DNA of 64,000 bases from an uncultured bacterium (lineage in GTDB: Bacteria > Bacteroidota > Bacteroidia > Bacteroidales > Bacteroidaceae): the NCBI GenBank assembly GCA_905215345.1, contig CAJMPR010000014.1:50924-114923 (forward strand), read 5' to 3'. Positions 27,283-35,739 of the stretch are shown piece by piece. Below the pieces are notes generated by a model. That model ran no database searches, was not told where the DNA came from, and worked only from the letters and a program-made list of their open reading frames with translations. Made by a program: the position numbers and the translations under genes. The stretch's first letter is position 1. Each line of letters opens with the position of its first letter.

Positions 27283-29715
27283 ATGAAAGTATTAAAATTC
27301 GGCGGTTCATCCGTAGGAACCGCGAACAGTATTTTAAATGTCAAGAGAATAGTAGAAGCAGTCAATGAACCGGTAATTGTGATAGTTTCCGCATTGGGCG
27401 GCATTACAGACAAGCTGATTAATACCTCGAAAATGGCAGCAGCCGGTGACTCTTCTTATGAGAATGAATTTCGTGAGATTGTTTATCGTCATGTTGAAAT
27501 GATAAAGGAAGTAATACCAACCGGTCCGGAGCAAGTTTCATTGCAACGTCAGGTAGGGGAGTTACTGAATGAATTGAAAGATATTTTCCAGGGCATATAT
27601 CTGATTAAAGACCTTTCACAAAAAACTTCCGATACGATTGTCAGCTACGGTGAACGGTTATCGTCTATTATTGTTGCGCAACTGACCGGAGCGGAATGGT
27701 TTGACTCTCGTAAGTTCATCAAGACGGAGCGGAAACATTCCAAGCATGTGTTGGATACTGAACTTACCAATTCACTGGTACGTGATACATTCAAGAATCT
27801 GCCCAAGCGGGTATTGGTTCCGGGTTTTATTTCAACGGACAAAACCACCGGAGACGTTACTAACCTCGGGCGAGGTGGTTCTGACTATACGGCAGCCATT
27901 ATAGCGGCGGCGTTGGATGCCGATTCTTTGGAAATCTGGACGGATGTGGATGGATTTATGACTGCCGACCCTCGTGTGATTTCTACGGCTTATACCATTA
28001 GTGAATTGAGTTATGTGGAAGCTACGGAACTTTGTAACTTCGGTGCAAAGGTAGTTTATCCGCCGACAATTTATCCGGTGTGCCATAAGAATATACCTAT
28101 CATTGTAAAGAACACTTTTAATCCGGAAGGTGTAGGCACTATAATCAAGCAAGAAGTTTCCAATCCGCAAAGCAAGGCTATCAAAGGTATCTCGTCCATT
28201 AACGATACAAGCTTGATTACGGTACAAGGTCTCGGTATGGTAGGTGTTATCGGTGTGAATTACCGCATCTTCAAAGCGTTGGCGAAGAACGGCATCAGTG
28301 TGTTCCTTGTATCACAGGCATCTTCAGAAAATTCAACTTCTATCGGTGTACGTAATGCCGATGCCGACTTGGCTTGCGAGGTTTTGAACGAAGAGTTTAC
28401 TAAAGAAATCGAGATGGGAGAGATTTCGCCCATTCAGGCCGAAATGAATCTGGCTACCGTAGCTATCGTAGGTGAGAATATGAAGCATACTCCGGGTATT
28501 GCCGGTAAACTGTTTGGTACGTTGGGGCGTAACGGTATCAACGTGATAGCTTGTGCGCAAGGTGCTTCGGAAACAAATATCTCGTTTGTAGTAGACGGTA
28601 AGTCACTGCGTAAGTCTTTGAATGTAATCCATGACTCTTTCTTCCTATCCGAATATCAAGTATTGAACCTCTTTATTTGTGGAGTAGGTACGGTAGGTGG
28701 AAGCCTGATAGAGCAAATTCACAGTCAGCGTCAACGTTTGATGCAGGAAAACGGTTTGCAACTGAATGTAGTAGGTATTGCTGATGCAGACCGGGCAATG
28801 TTTGGTCGTGAAGGATTTGACCTGGGACGTTTCCGTGAAGAACTGAAAGAGAAAGGCAAAGAAAGCTCGCTGGAAATATTACGCAACGAGATTGTAGGCA
28901 TGAATATTTTCAACTCCGTTTTTGTGGATTGTACGGCAAGTGCAGGCGTAGCTTCTCTATATAAAGACCTCTTGCAGCATAACGTTTCCGTGGTGGCAGC
29001 CAACAAGATTGCCGCTTCATCGGAATACGAGAACTATCGTGAATTGAAGCAGATAGCCCGTCAACGTGGTGTGAAATATCTGTTTGAGACGAATGTTGGT
29101 GCAGGGCTTCCCATCATCAATACGATTAACGACCTTATTCACAGTGGTGACAAGATATTGAAAATCGAAGCAGTGTTGAGTGGCACGTTGAACTATATCT
29201 TCAACAAAATCAGTGCAGACATTCCTTTCAGCAAAACAATCAAGATGGCACAGGAAGAACGGTACTCCGAACCGGACCCGCGCATTGACCTTAGTGGCAA
29301 GGATGTTATCCGGAAATTGGTAATTCTGGCACGCGAAGCCGGTTATCGTCTTGAGCAGAGTGATGTAGAAAAGAATCTCTTTGTGCCCGATGATTTCTTT
29401 GAAGGCTCATTGGATGATTTCTGGAAGAAAGTGCCGAGCCTGGATGCTGATTTTGAAGCACGTCGTAAGGTATTGGAAGCTGAAAACAAACATTGGCGCT
29501 TTGTTGCCAAACTGGAAAACGGCAAGGCATCCGTTGGTTTGCAGGAAGTAGGGGTTAACCATCCGTTCTATGGTCTGGAGGGAAGTAATAATATTATCTT
29601 GCTGACGACAGAACGTTATAAAGAATATCCGATGATGATACAAGGTTACGGTGCAGGTGCAGGCGTAACGGCTGCCGGTGTATTTGCGGATATTATGAGT
29701 ATTGCGAATGTTTAA
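27283..29715 (+). CDS. thrA: Bifunctional aspartokinase / homoserine dehydrogenase
   Basis: The 810-residue fusion catalyses the first and third steps from aspartate to homoserine. The kinase part starts with KFGGSSVGTA and includes LGRGGSDYTAA and a pair of ACT-like regulatory regions (about 310-455). The dehydrogenase part begins near 465 with CGVGTVGGSLIEQI and contains VSGTLNYIFN, YSEPDPRIDLSGKDV. The length matches E. coli ThrA (820). It is the first gene of the thr operon, controlled by the Thr-rich leader upstream, and probably also feedback-inhibited through the ACT domains. Confidence 0.96.
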   Translation: MKVLKFGGSSVGTANSILNVKRIVEAVNEPVIVIVSALGGITDKLINTSKMAAAGDSSYENEFREIVYRHVEMIKEVIPTGPEQVSLQRQVGELLNELKDIFQGIYLIKDLSQKTSDTIVSYGERLSSIIVAQLTGAEWFDSRKFIKTERKHSKHVLDTELTNSLVRDTFKNLPKRVLVPGFISTDKTTGDVTNLGRGGSDYTAAIIAAALDADSLEIWTDVDGFMTADPRVISTAYTISELSYVEATELCNFGAKVVYPPTIYPVCHKNIPIIVKNTFNPEGVGTIIKQEVSNPQSKAIKGISSINDTSLITVQGLGMVGVIGVNYRIFKALAKNGISVFLVSQASSENSTSIGVRNADADLACEVLNEEFTKEIEMGEISPIQAEMNLATVAIVGENMKHTPGIAGKLFGTLGRNGINVIACAQGASETNISFVVDGKSLRKSLNVIHDSFFLSEYQVLNLFICGVGTVGGSLIEQIHSQRQRLMQENGLQLNVVGIADADRAMFGREGFDLGRFREELKEKGKESSLEILRNEIVGMNIFNSVFVDCTASAGVASLYKDLLQHNVSVVAANKIAASSEYENYRELKQIARQRGVKYLFETNVGAGLPIINTINDLIHSGDKILKIEAVLSGTLNYIFNKISADIPFSKTIKMAQEERYSEPDPRIDLSGKDVIRKLVILAREAGYRLEQSDVEKNLFVPDDFFEGSLDDFWKKVPSLDADFEARRKVLEAENKHWRFVAKLENGKASVGLQEVGVNHPFYGLEGSNNIILLTTERYKEYPMMIQGYGAGAGVTAAGVFADIMSIANV

Positions 29716-29716
29716 T

Positions 29717-29817
29717 CAATTGACAATTGACAAGTGATAATTGACAATGCCTTTGCAGAGTGGCAGGCTATTGTTGCTGTTGAATTGTCAATTGTCAATT
29801 ATTAATTGTCAATTATT
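29717..29817. repeat. Inverted array of 7-bp units between thrA and the kinase-like gene
   Basis: The left arm (29717-29747) repeats ATTGACA; the right arm (29780-29817) repeats TGTCAAT and ends at the next ATG. It uses the same heptamer as the array inside the FAD oxidoreductase gene 7 kb away. Confidence 0.85.
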
Positions 29818-31065
29818 ATGAAGCATATCATTATATTAGGTGACGGCATGGCCGACTGGCCTGTAAAAGCTTTAGGCGATAGAACTTTGTTGCAGGCTGC
29901 CCAAACACCTTATATGGATAAACTGGCACAAATGGGACGTGTGGGACGGTTGCAGACAGTTGCCGATGGTTTCCATCCGGGTAGCGAAGTAGCGAATATG
30001 TCTGTTTTAGGTTATAACCTGCCGAAAGTTTACGAAGGTCGTGGACCGTTGGAAGCAGCGAGCATCGGTGTGGAGTTACAACCGGGTGAAATGGCGATGC
30101 GCTGCAACATTATCTGTATTGAAGGTGATAATATAAAGAACCATTCTGCGGGACATATTACGACCGAAGAGGCCGATGTGTTGGTGAAATATTTGCAGGA
30201 ACATTTGGGAGATGAACGGGTACGCTTCCACACTGGGGTGCAATACCGTCATCTGCTGGTGATAAAAGGGGGTGATAAACGTATTGACTGTACACCGCCG
30301 CATGATGTGCCGTTGAAGCCTTTCCGTCCTTTGTTGGTGAAGCCAATGCTCGTGGAAACGATAACAGTCCCTGAAGGACAGGCGGATTTGACTCCTGCAC
30401 AAACAGCAGAGTTGATTAATGGCTTGATAATACGTTCGCAGGAATTATTGAAAGACCATCCTATTAATAAGAAAAGGGTTGCCGAAGGTAAAGATCCTGC
30501 TAATAGTATCTGGCCCTGGAGTCCCGGTTATCGCCCGCAAATGGAACGTCTCTCCGACAAGTTTGCTCAGGTGAAACGCGGTGCTGTTATTTCTGCCGTA
30601 GACTTAATTAATGGTATCGGAACGTATGCCGGACTGCGTCGTCTTACGGTAGAAGGTGCAACGGGACTTTATGATACCAACTATGAAAACAAAGTAGCTG
30701 CTGCCCTCGATGCGCTGAAAACTGATGATTTCGTCTATCTGCATATCGAAGCCAGTGATGAGGCGGGGCACGAAGGGGACGTTACTTTAAAGACGATGAC
30801 CATCGAAAATCTGGATCGCCGTGCGGTAGGTCCTATCTATGAAGCAGTGAAAGATTGGGACGAACCTGTTGCTATTGCCGTCTTGCCCGATCATCCTACT
30901 CCTTGTGAACTGCGCACGCATACCAATGAACCGGTTCCTTTCCTTATCTGGTATCCGGGCATCGAACCCGATGAGGTGCAAACCTTTGACGAAGTAGCTG
31001 CTTGCAACGGTAGTTACGGATTGATGAAAGAAGATGAGTTTATTAATGAATTTATGAAACAATAA
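29818..31065 (+). CDS. ApgM-type phosphoglycerate mutase-like protein, probable homoserine kinase
   Basis: The 415-residue protein is an alkaline-phosphatase-superfamily member of the archaeal-type phosphoglycerate mutase group: IILGDGMADWP (metal Asp9), GSEVANMSVLGYN (nucleophile Ser62), HIEASDEAGHEGD and PDHPTPCELRTHT (metal ligands). It sits exactly where thrB (homoserine kinase) is expected, between thrA and thrC, and no GHMP-type thrB occurs in the window. This family has been proposed, with genetic support in Bacteroides, as a non-homologous homoserine kinase. I therefore infer homoserine phosphorylation rather than glycolytic mutase activity. The start is ATG 29818, right after the repeat. 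Confidence 0.8.
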   Translation: MKHIIILGDGMADWPVKALGDRTLLQAAQTPYMDKLAQMGRVGRLQTVADGFHPGSEVANMSVLGYNLPKVYEGRGPLEAASIGVELQPGEMAMRCNIICIEGDNIKNHSAGHITTEEADVLVKYLQEHLGDERVRFHTGVQYRHLLVIKGGDKRIDCTPPHDVPLKPFRPLLVKPMLVETITVPEGQADLTPAQTAELINGLIIRSQELLKDHPINKKRVAEGKDPANSIWPWSPGYRPQMERLSDKFAQVKRGAVISAVDLINGIGTYAGLRRLTVEGATGLYDTNYENKVAAALDALKTDDFVYLHIEASDEAGHEGDVTLKTMTIENLDRRAVGPIYEAVKDWDEPVAIAVLPDHPTPCELRTHTNEPVPFLIWYPGIEPDEVQTFDEVAACNGSYGLMKEDEFINEFMKQ

Positions 31066-31141
31066 AAAAGTGGTAGATGTGGTAAAGTGATAAGGTGATA
31101 TTACCCTATCACCTTATCACTTTACCGCCTTATCATTTTTT
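31066..31141. repeat. Inverted array of 7-bp-type units with perfect 20-bp stem before thrC
   Basis: GGTAAAGTGATAAGGTGATA (31081-31100) pairs perfectly with 31107-31126 around a TTACCC loop; outer parts pair imperfectly. A T-run (31135-31141) follows on the plus strand. The structure could attenuate read-through from the apgM-like gene into thrC. Confidence 0.8.
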
Positions 31142-31147
31142 ATTATT

Positions 31148-32518
31148 ATGCAATATTATAGTACCAACAAACAAGCCCCCGATGCTACTCTTGAAGAAGC
31201 TGTGGTGAAAGGACTTGCCGCAGACAAAGGATTGTTTATGCCCTTTGCCATCAAATCGCTGCCACAAGAATTCTATGACAGTATTGATACACTTAGCTTT
31301 CAAGAAATAGCCTATCGGGTAGCAGATGCCTTTTTTGGCGAAGACGTTCCGGCCGATACCTTGAAGCAGATTGTATATGATACGTTGAATTTCGATGTCC
31401 CTTTGGTAAAGGTTACGGAAGATATTTATTCTCTTGAACTGTTTCATGGACCGACGCTTGCCTTTAAAGATGTAGGCGGTCGTTTCATGGCTCGTCTGTT
31501 GGGATACTTCATCAGCAAAGAGGGTAAAAAGCAGGTGAACGTATTGGTTGCTACCTCGGGAGATACGGGTAGTGCCGTTGCCAATGGTTTCCTCGGTGTG
31601 GAAGGTATTCATGTCTATGTACTCTATCCGAAAGGGAAAGTAAGCGAAATCCAGGAAAAGCAGTTCACCACTTTAGGACAGAATATTACTGCCATTGAAG
31701 TAGACGGTACTTTTGACGACTGCCAGGCTTTGGTGAAATCCGCCTTTATGGATAAAGAACTGAACGGGCATTTGCAACTCACCAGCGCAAACTCCATTAA
31801 TGTAGCGCGCTTCTTGCCACAGGCTTTTTATTATTTCTATGCTTATGCCCAACTGAAGAAGTTAACAAGAGAACAAGGGGACAAGTTGACAAGGGGGATT
31901 GACTCGCAGAGTAACTCCCTTGTCAACTCGTCAACTGATTCCTTGTCAACTGTTATCTGTGTGCCCAGCGGTAACTTTGGCAATATCACAGCCGGTCTTT
32001 TCGGCAAACGTATGGGATTGCCTGTGAAACGTTTCATTGCTTCCAATAATCGTAATGATATCTTCTATCAATATTTGCAGACGGGTGTTTATACACCGCG
32101 TCCCAGCATTGCTACTATTGCCAATGCCATGGATGTGGGCGACCCGAGTAACTTTGCCCGTGTTCTCGACCTTTATGGGAACAGCCATGCTGCTATCTCT
32201 GCCGAGATAAGCGGTACGACTTACACGGACGAACAGATAGCCGATACCATGAAGAGAGTTTGGAAAGACAACCATTACTTACTCGATCCACATGGCGCTT
32301 GTGGTTTCCGTGCTTTAGAGGAAGGATTGCAACCCGGTGAGACAGGTATATTCTTAGAGACGGCACATCCCGCCAAGTTTAAGGATACGGTAGAGAAGAT
32401 TATCGGTGAAGCTGTGCAGATACCGGAGAAACTGCAAGCCTTTATGCGTGGCGAAAAGAAGAGTTTGCCCATGTCAAAGGATTTTGCGGATTTCAAGCAA
32501 TATCTGATGGAAATATAA
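31148..32518 (+). CDS. thrC: Threonine synthase with repeat-encoded insertion
   Basis: The 456-residue PLP enzyme converts O-phosphohomoserine to threonine. Lys107 in GPTLAFKDVGGRF is the PLP lysine; ATSGDTGSAVANGF binds the phosphate and VPSGNFGNITAGLF follows. Residues of about 238-270 (KKLTREQGDKLT...SSTDSLST) come from a 7-bp inverted repeat array lying in frame between the helix YYFYAYAQ and the strand before VPSGNFGN. It probably forms a loop away from the active site. It is the third gene of the thr operon, 82 bp after the kinase-like gene. Confidence 0.93.
   Translation: MQYYSTNKQAPDATLEEAVVKGLAADKGLFMPFAIKSLPQEFYDSIDTLSFQEIAYRVADAFFGEDVPADTLKQIVYDTLNFDVPLVKVTEDIYSLELFHGPTLAFKDVGGRFMARLLGYFISKEGKKQVNVLVATSGDTGSAVANGFLGVEGIHVYVLYPKGKVSEIQEKQFTTLGQNITAIEVDGTFDDCQALVKSAFMDKELNGHLQLTSANSINVARFLPQAFYYFYAYAQLKKLTREQGDKLTRGIDSQSNSLVNSSTDSLSTVICVPSGNFGNITAGLFGKRMGLPVKRFIASNNRNDIFYQYLQTGVYTPRPSIATIANAMDVGDPSNFARVLDLYGNSHAAISAEISGTTYTDEQIADTMKRVWKDNHYLLDPHGACGFRALEEGLQPGETGIFLETAHPAKFKDTVEKIIGEAVQIPEKLQAFMRGEKKSLPMSKDFADFKQYLMEI
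31861..31955. repeat. Inverted array of 7/8-bp units inside thrC
   Basis: The left arm (31861-31897) has GTTAACAAGAGAAC..AAGTTGACAAGG; the right arm (31915-31955) has CTTGTCAACTCGTCAACTG..CTTGTCAACTG. The arms are imperfect reverse complements. The array is in frame with no stop. Confidence 0.8.
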
Positions 32519-32539
32519 TCCCAAAAAACATCGAAACAC

Positions 32540-32570
32540 TTGACATCGCTTTCCTGATGTATTATCTTTG
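32540..32570 (+). promoter_or_regulatory. Promoter of the orphan small transcript
   Basis: TTGACA (32540-32545) and TATCTTTG (32563-32570) are the best -33/-7 pair I saw in the window. No protein gene follows; a perfect terminator hairpin lies about 40 bp downstream of the likely start. Confidence 0.65.
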
Positions 32571-32576
32571 CAGAGT

Positions 32577-32641
32577 GAATTTATAGATACTTCAATTTTA
32601 AATTAGCATAAAAGGAACGGTAACCCCGTTCCTTTTATTTT
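32577..32641 (+). ncRNA. Candidate small RNA of about 65 nt
   Basis: The unit is bounded by the promoter at 32540-32570 and a terminator at 32610-32641. It has no start codon with a usable frame. The 5' part (about 32577-32609) is AU-rich and looks single-stranded, a typical seed arrangement for a base-pairing RNA. It is separated from thrC by 22 bp to the promoter. I do not recognise the family; a very short thrC 3' element is the alternative. Confidence 0.5.
32610..32636 (+). terminator. Intrinsic terminator of the small transcript
   Basis: A perfect 11-bp stem AAAAGGAACGG / CCGTTCCTTTT closes a TAACC loop, followed by ATTTTTC. It may also stop transcripts reading through from thrC. Confidence 0.85.
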
Positions 32642-32662
32642 TCCCCTCTGCCGTTCTTCATT

Positions 32663-32904
32663 TGTAAAGGTCTACTTGGCAATTGTAAAGTGGTACTTAA
32701 GCGAGCTAAACCTCAATGCTGAGTGATTGAAACCTCAGGCGTTAGCGTTGAAAACCTGCGTGGTTTTGACGAAAAGCCCTGCCGTTTTGTACGATAGTGT
32801 TCGGAGCAAACGGATGATGTGCATGATACCAACGGATGGTGTACATCAAAACAACTTTTGATATACATGGAAACAGTTTTTAATGTACATGGAAAATAAG
32901 AACG
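32663..32904. repeat. Degenerate palindrome array phased at about 22 bp
   Basis: Eleven consecutive 22-bp segments can be laid out from 32663. Most hold their own short palindrome: AAGGTCTACTT, AAGTGGTACTT, CTCAATGCTGAG, AAAACCTGCGTGGTTTT, CAAAACAACTTTTG. The later units share TACAT at 22-bp spacing (32842, 32864, 32886), and GATACCAACGGATGGTG resembles the units at 12.3 kb. No protein gene fits. Unlike that array, arm sequences differ from unit to unit while pairing is kept. Confidence 0.6.
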
Positions 32905-32989
32905 GGAAGCTTCCGCCTTCGTCTGTTAAACTTATATAAACCTGCCCTTGACAAAAACGTGTAACTATTCAAGTGGTATCGCAATAAAC

Positions 32990-33319
32990 TTATACTTTCT
33001 TTGCAACTTTAGCTTCTTTGATAATAGCTTTGATTCTTCCCGGTTTGTGGTGATTATCCCAGAGAACGAGAACTTCGATCTTTTGGAGGCTATGCCGGTA
33101 AAATAGTGTGTAATCGGGATGCGGAGTAACGTATCGTATGTTCTCTATTTCGGTAGGTTGTCCGATGAAAGGATTCAGAGTGATACGATACAGGGCATTC
33201 TGGATAAGTGAGTACAAAAGCTTTGCCTGCTGTTTGTCTTCGGATGCTTGTAGTGGAGCAAGTAGCAGATTCCTTAATTCTTCTTTGGCGAGTGGAGACC
33301 AACTTACTTGCTTAACCAT
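32990..33319 (-). CDS. ParE/RelE-family toxin
   Basis: The 109-residue basic protein has the ParE/RelE shape: SWSPLAKEELRNLL at the start, NPFIGQPTEIENIRYVTPHPDYTLFYRH in the middle and LVLWDNHHKPGRI near the end. Such toxins act on DNA gyrase (ParE) or cut ribosome-bound mRNA (RelE); sequence alone does not settle which. Its start overlaps the small antitoxin gene by 16 bp and has a strong Shine-Dalgarno AAGGAGG 7 bp upstream, unusual in this genome. Confidence 0.8.
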   Translation of the reverse strand: MVKQVSWSPLAKEELRNLLLAPLQASEDKQQAKLLYSLIQNALYRITLNPFIGQPTEIENIRYVTPHPDYTLFYRHSLQKIEVLVLWDNHHKPGRIKAIIKEAKVAKKV

Positions 33320-33471
33320 AATTCAACCTCCTTATTAATTGTTATATCCGCTTGACCTTCTCCGATTTCCAATTGCCGACAAGCTTTCTTTATATCTTGT
33401 CGCAGCCGGGGGCAGAAGACGAGGACTTGTTTTGTTTGTTGCGATGATTGTTTTTGTTCTGCTTTTCTCAT
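33304..33471 (-). CDS. Small putative antitoxin (55 aa)
   Basis: ATG 33471-33469 to TAA 33306-33304 encodes 55 residues starting MRKAEQKQSSQQTKQVLVF and ending KEVELWLSK. The stop lies inside the toxin start, the classic overlapped antitoxin-first arrangement. The C-terminal ITINKEVELWL resembles the ends of short RelB/ParD-type antitoxins. No full DNA-binding fold is evident, so it could be a minimal or trimmed antitoxin. Confidence 0.65.
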   Translation of the reverse strand: MRKAEQKQSSQQTKQVLVFCPRLRQDIKKACRQLEIGEGQADITINKEVELWLSK

Positions 33472-33540
33472 ATTTCAATCTCCTCTTTCTCATAAAAACA
33501 TTCCAAGCCGATGAATTGTTTGTGGAATAAAAGTAACTTC

Positions 33541-34452
33541 ATGAAAGATAAGAAACTGGAAGCCAATCTTAGTATGATTGCATCGCGTGTCATGGCGGGA
33601 TTGAACATGAATGCGTTGAAATACCTGTTGCCTATATGGTTGGGGGCACTGACCGGTGCTGCCATACGATGTACTTTTGCGGCTTTAGCTTTTTGGATAA
33701 CGGGTTTGTTTGTGAAAGAAGCGCCGATATCACGGCAGCAACGGATAAAGCTATTTTGCTTGGGAGCGTTCGGGCTTTATGGTTTCATGTTCTGTTATCT
33801 GTTGGGTATCAGCAAGACGACTCCGGTTTCCAGCGCCATCTTTAATTCCATGCAACCCATTTGGGTATTTCTCATTTCCGTTTTCTTCTTACATGAAAAA
33901 GCTACGGTGATGAAGATTATCGGTATTACTTTGGGTTTTGGCGGAGCGATGTTGTGCATCCTTACGCAAGGTAGTGATGACTTAGCGCATGATGCTTTTA
34001 CGGGTAACATACTCTGTATGATTAGTTCCCTGGTATTCGCTGTTTATTTGATTGTGAGTAAAAGGTTACTCGAAGAGGTAGGAGTGGTGACAATGATGAA
34101 ATATATATTTGGTGGGGCGGCCGTTTCTGGAATAATTATCTCCTCCATCATCGGTTGGGATGCTCCGATGTTTACTGATACATGGCAAGGAGAGTGGCAT
34201 TGGATGCCTTGGGCTGTATTGGCTTTCGTTCTTGTCTTCCCTACTTATCTGAGTTACTTCCTGGTTCCTATCGGACTGAAGTACTTGAAAACTACTGTCG
34301 TGGCTATTTATAGTTATCTGATACTGGTGGTGACTACCGTTGTGTCATTCTCTTTAGGACAAGACCGCTTTAGCTGGACGCAAGCCATCGCTATTGCTAT
34401 GATTTGCGTCAGCGTGTACTTTGTAGAAGTGGCAGAGAAGAAAAATAGTTAA
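33541..34452 (+). CDS. EamA/DMT family transporter
   Basis: The 303-residue protein has about ten membrane helices in two EamA halves (GAAIRCTFAALAFWITGLF; FNSMQPIWVFLISVFFLHEKATVMKIIG; then NILCMISSLVFAVYLIVSK and a mirror C-terminal half). Members export or import small metabolites; the substrate is unknown. Start ATG 33541 is preferred over 33511 because the charged KDKKLE leads straight into helix 1. Its 3' end overlaps the convergent TPP kinase gene by 44 bp. Confidence 0.82.
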   Translation: MKDKKLEANLSMIASRVMAGLNMNALKYLLPIWLGALTGAAIRCTFAALAFWITGLFVKEAPISRQQRIKLFCLGAFGLYGFMFCYLLGISKTTPVSSAIFNSMQPIWVFLISVFFLHEKATVMKIIGITLGFGGAMLCILTQGSDDLAHDAFTGNILCMISSLVFAVYLIVSKRLLEEVGVVTMMKYIFGGAAVSGIIISSIIGWDAPMFTDTWQGEWHWMPWAVLAFVLVFPTYLSYFLVPIGLKYLKTTVVAIYSYLILVVTTVVSFSLGQDRFSWTQAIAIAMICVSVYFVEVAEKKNS

Positions 34453-35095
34453 TCATTATCAGATATTCGCCTGTCGCTTCAATCGTAAACTCTGTGCCGG
34501 TACATTCGTTCAGAGTTCCTTGCCACCAATTGGTGAAGTCGCTCAGGGGATACGCCAAACCTTTACCACGTAATCCGTGGGCAGTGAAATTAATGATAGA
34601 TACCTGCTGCCCGGGTTGGCAAGAGAACGTTTGTGTGTCCCGGCAAGGGATAAAGACCCCGTAGTCGGTATAAGTACGTACATCGGCTCCGGCACGCATG
34701 TAGTCGATAAGTAAACTGATATTCCCCAAAGTATGGTCTTCGCGCTTGCCGGTGGCTCCGACGATAGCGATACGGCGTTTGTTTTGCGATAGTAAGAAGT
34801 TGATGGCTTTGGTTTGGTCATTAGTCTCTTGGTCGCTGAGACGGTGTAAGATATGTCCGTACTTTTCCCGGTTCTTTTCGCTCAAAGAATCGCCGTCGCC
34901 AATGATTACGTCGGGCACATGGTTTTGCCGTATATACTCATCGGCTCCGCCATCACAACAAACTACGTAAGGTGCTTCCGCTAATACCTTCAAAGGCAGC
35001 GGATTCGTGGGATAGTCCCCGTTTGCCAGGACTACTGCTTCTATTTCATGGCAAAGAGCACGGAGGTCTACAGAACTTTTATCTTCTTTTTTCAT
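34409..35095 (-). CDS. thiN: Thiamine pyrophosphokinase
   Basis: The 228-residue enzyme makes thiamine diphosphate from thiamine and ATP. Signatures: VVCCDGGADEYI, DVIIGDGDSLS, QETNDQTKAINFLL and IVGATGKREDHTLGNI. The start is ATG 35095, 12 bp before the end of the upstream pnuT coding region in transcription order. It is the last gene of receptor-PnuT-kinase, so salvaged thiamine is trapped by phosphorylation. A TCACTAATCACTAATAA tract (one arm of a heptamer repeat) lies at the junction. Confidence 0.92.
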   Translation of the reverse strand: MKKEDKSSVDLRALCHEIEAVVLANGDYPTNPLPLKVLAEAPYVVCCDGGADEYIRQNHVPDVIIGDGDSLSEKNREKYGHILHRLSDQETNDQTKAINFLLSQNKRRIAIVGATGKREDHTLGNISLLIDYMRAGADVRTYTDYGVFIPCRDTQTFSCQPGQQVSIINFTAHGLRGKGLAYPLSDFTNWWQGTLNECTGTEFTIEATGEYLIMINYFSSLPLLQSTR

Positions 35096-35105
35096 TAACA
35101 AATCA

Positions 35106-35711
35106 CTAATCACTAATAACTTTTCTCATCATATTCTTCCATTTGAAGTAGCCAAAGATAGCAATTATTGTATAAAGGCCATATAAGGCGGCTGTATAAT
35201 CAAGCCCTTTGTAGATATATAGTCCGGTACTCACGGCATCTACGCCAATCCATGCCCACCACTGCTCTACATATTTTCGTGCCAGCATCCACATGCCGAT
35301 AATGCTGAGTGCAGTGGTGAAAGAGTCCAGCCACGGAACATTACTGTCCGTGAATTCAATCAGTATCCAGGCAATTCCCATAAGAGCGAGTACGAAGATT
35401 GTAGTGAGTGGCCATAGATAACGCACCGGCATGTGGGTAATAGGGAGTTCTTCTTGCTGTACTACTTCTTTCCCTAACAGCTTCTTGCGGAGGAAAGTAC
35501 CGTATTTCCACATCATCCAGCCGTATATAGCGGCGCCGAGATAATAGATGTTGATACCGAAATCGGCGTATAAGCCTGCGTCGTAATAAACAAAAATATA
35601 AATGGCGGGCATAATGATACCTGTTATCCAAAGATAGATGCTTGCACGATATTCCAGCCAAAGGTAGAGTAGACCGATGAGAGTTCCTATGATTTCGAGC
35701 GTTTGTTCCAT
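35106..35711 (-). CDS. pnuT: PnuC-family transporter, probably thiamine (PnuT)
   Basis: The 201-residue protein has about seven helices and PnuC-family motifs: WLEYRASIYLWITGIIM, YADFGINIYYLGAAIYGWMMW, and WAWIGVDAVSTGLYIYKG. PnuC transports nicotinamide riboside; the PnuT branch takes up thiamine. The gene lies between a TPP-riboswitch-controlled TonB receptor and thiamine pyrophosphokinase, matching the known Bacteroides OMthi-PnuT-TPK locus, so thiamine is the likely substrate. Confidence 0.88.
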   Translation of the reverse strand: MEQTLEIIGTLIGLLYLWLEYRASIYLWITGIIMPAIYIFVYYDAGLYADFGINIYYLGAAIYGWMMWKYGTFLRKKLLGKEVVQQEELPITHMPVRYLWPLTTIFVLALMGIAWILIEFTDSNVPWLDSFTTALSIIGMWMLARKYVEQWWAWIGVDAVSTGLYIYKGLDYTAALYGLYTIIAIFGYFKWKNMMRKVISD

Positions 35712-35739
35712 AATTGATGTTGTGGTGGTGCTACATTAA

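Noticed and set aside
30030..30402. Several 60-110 codon frames opposite the kinase-like gene
   Set aside because: Antisense shadows of a well-conserved gene; no independent start or family evidence.
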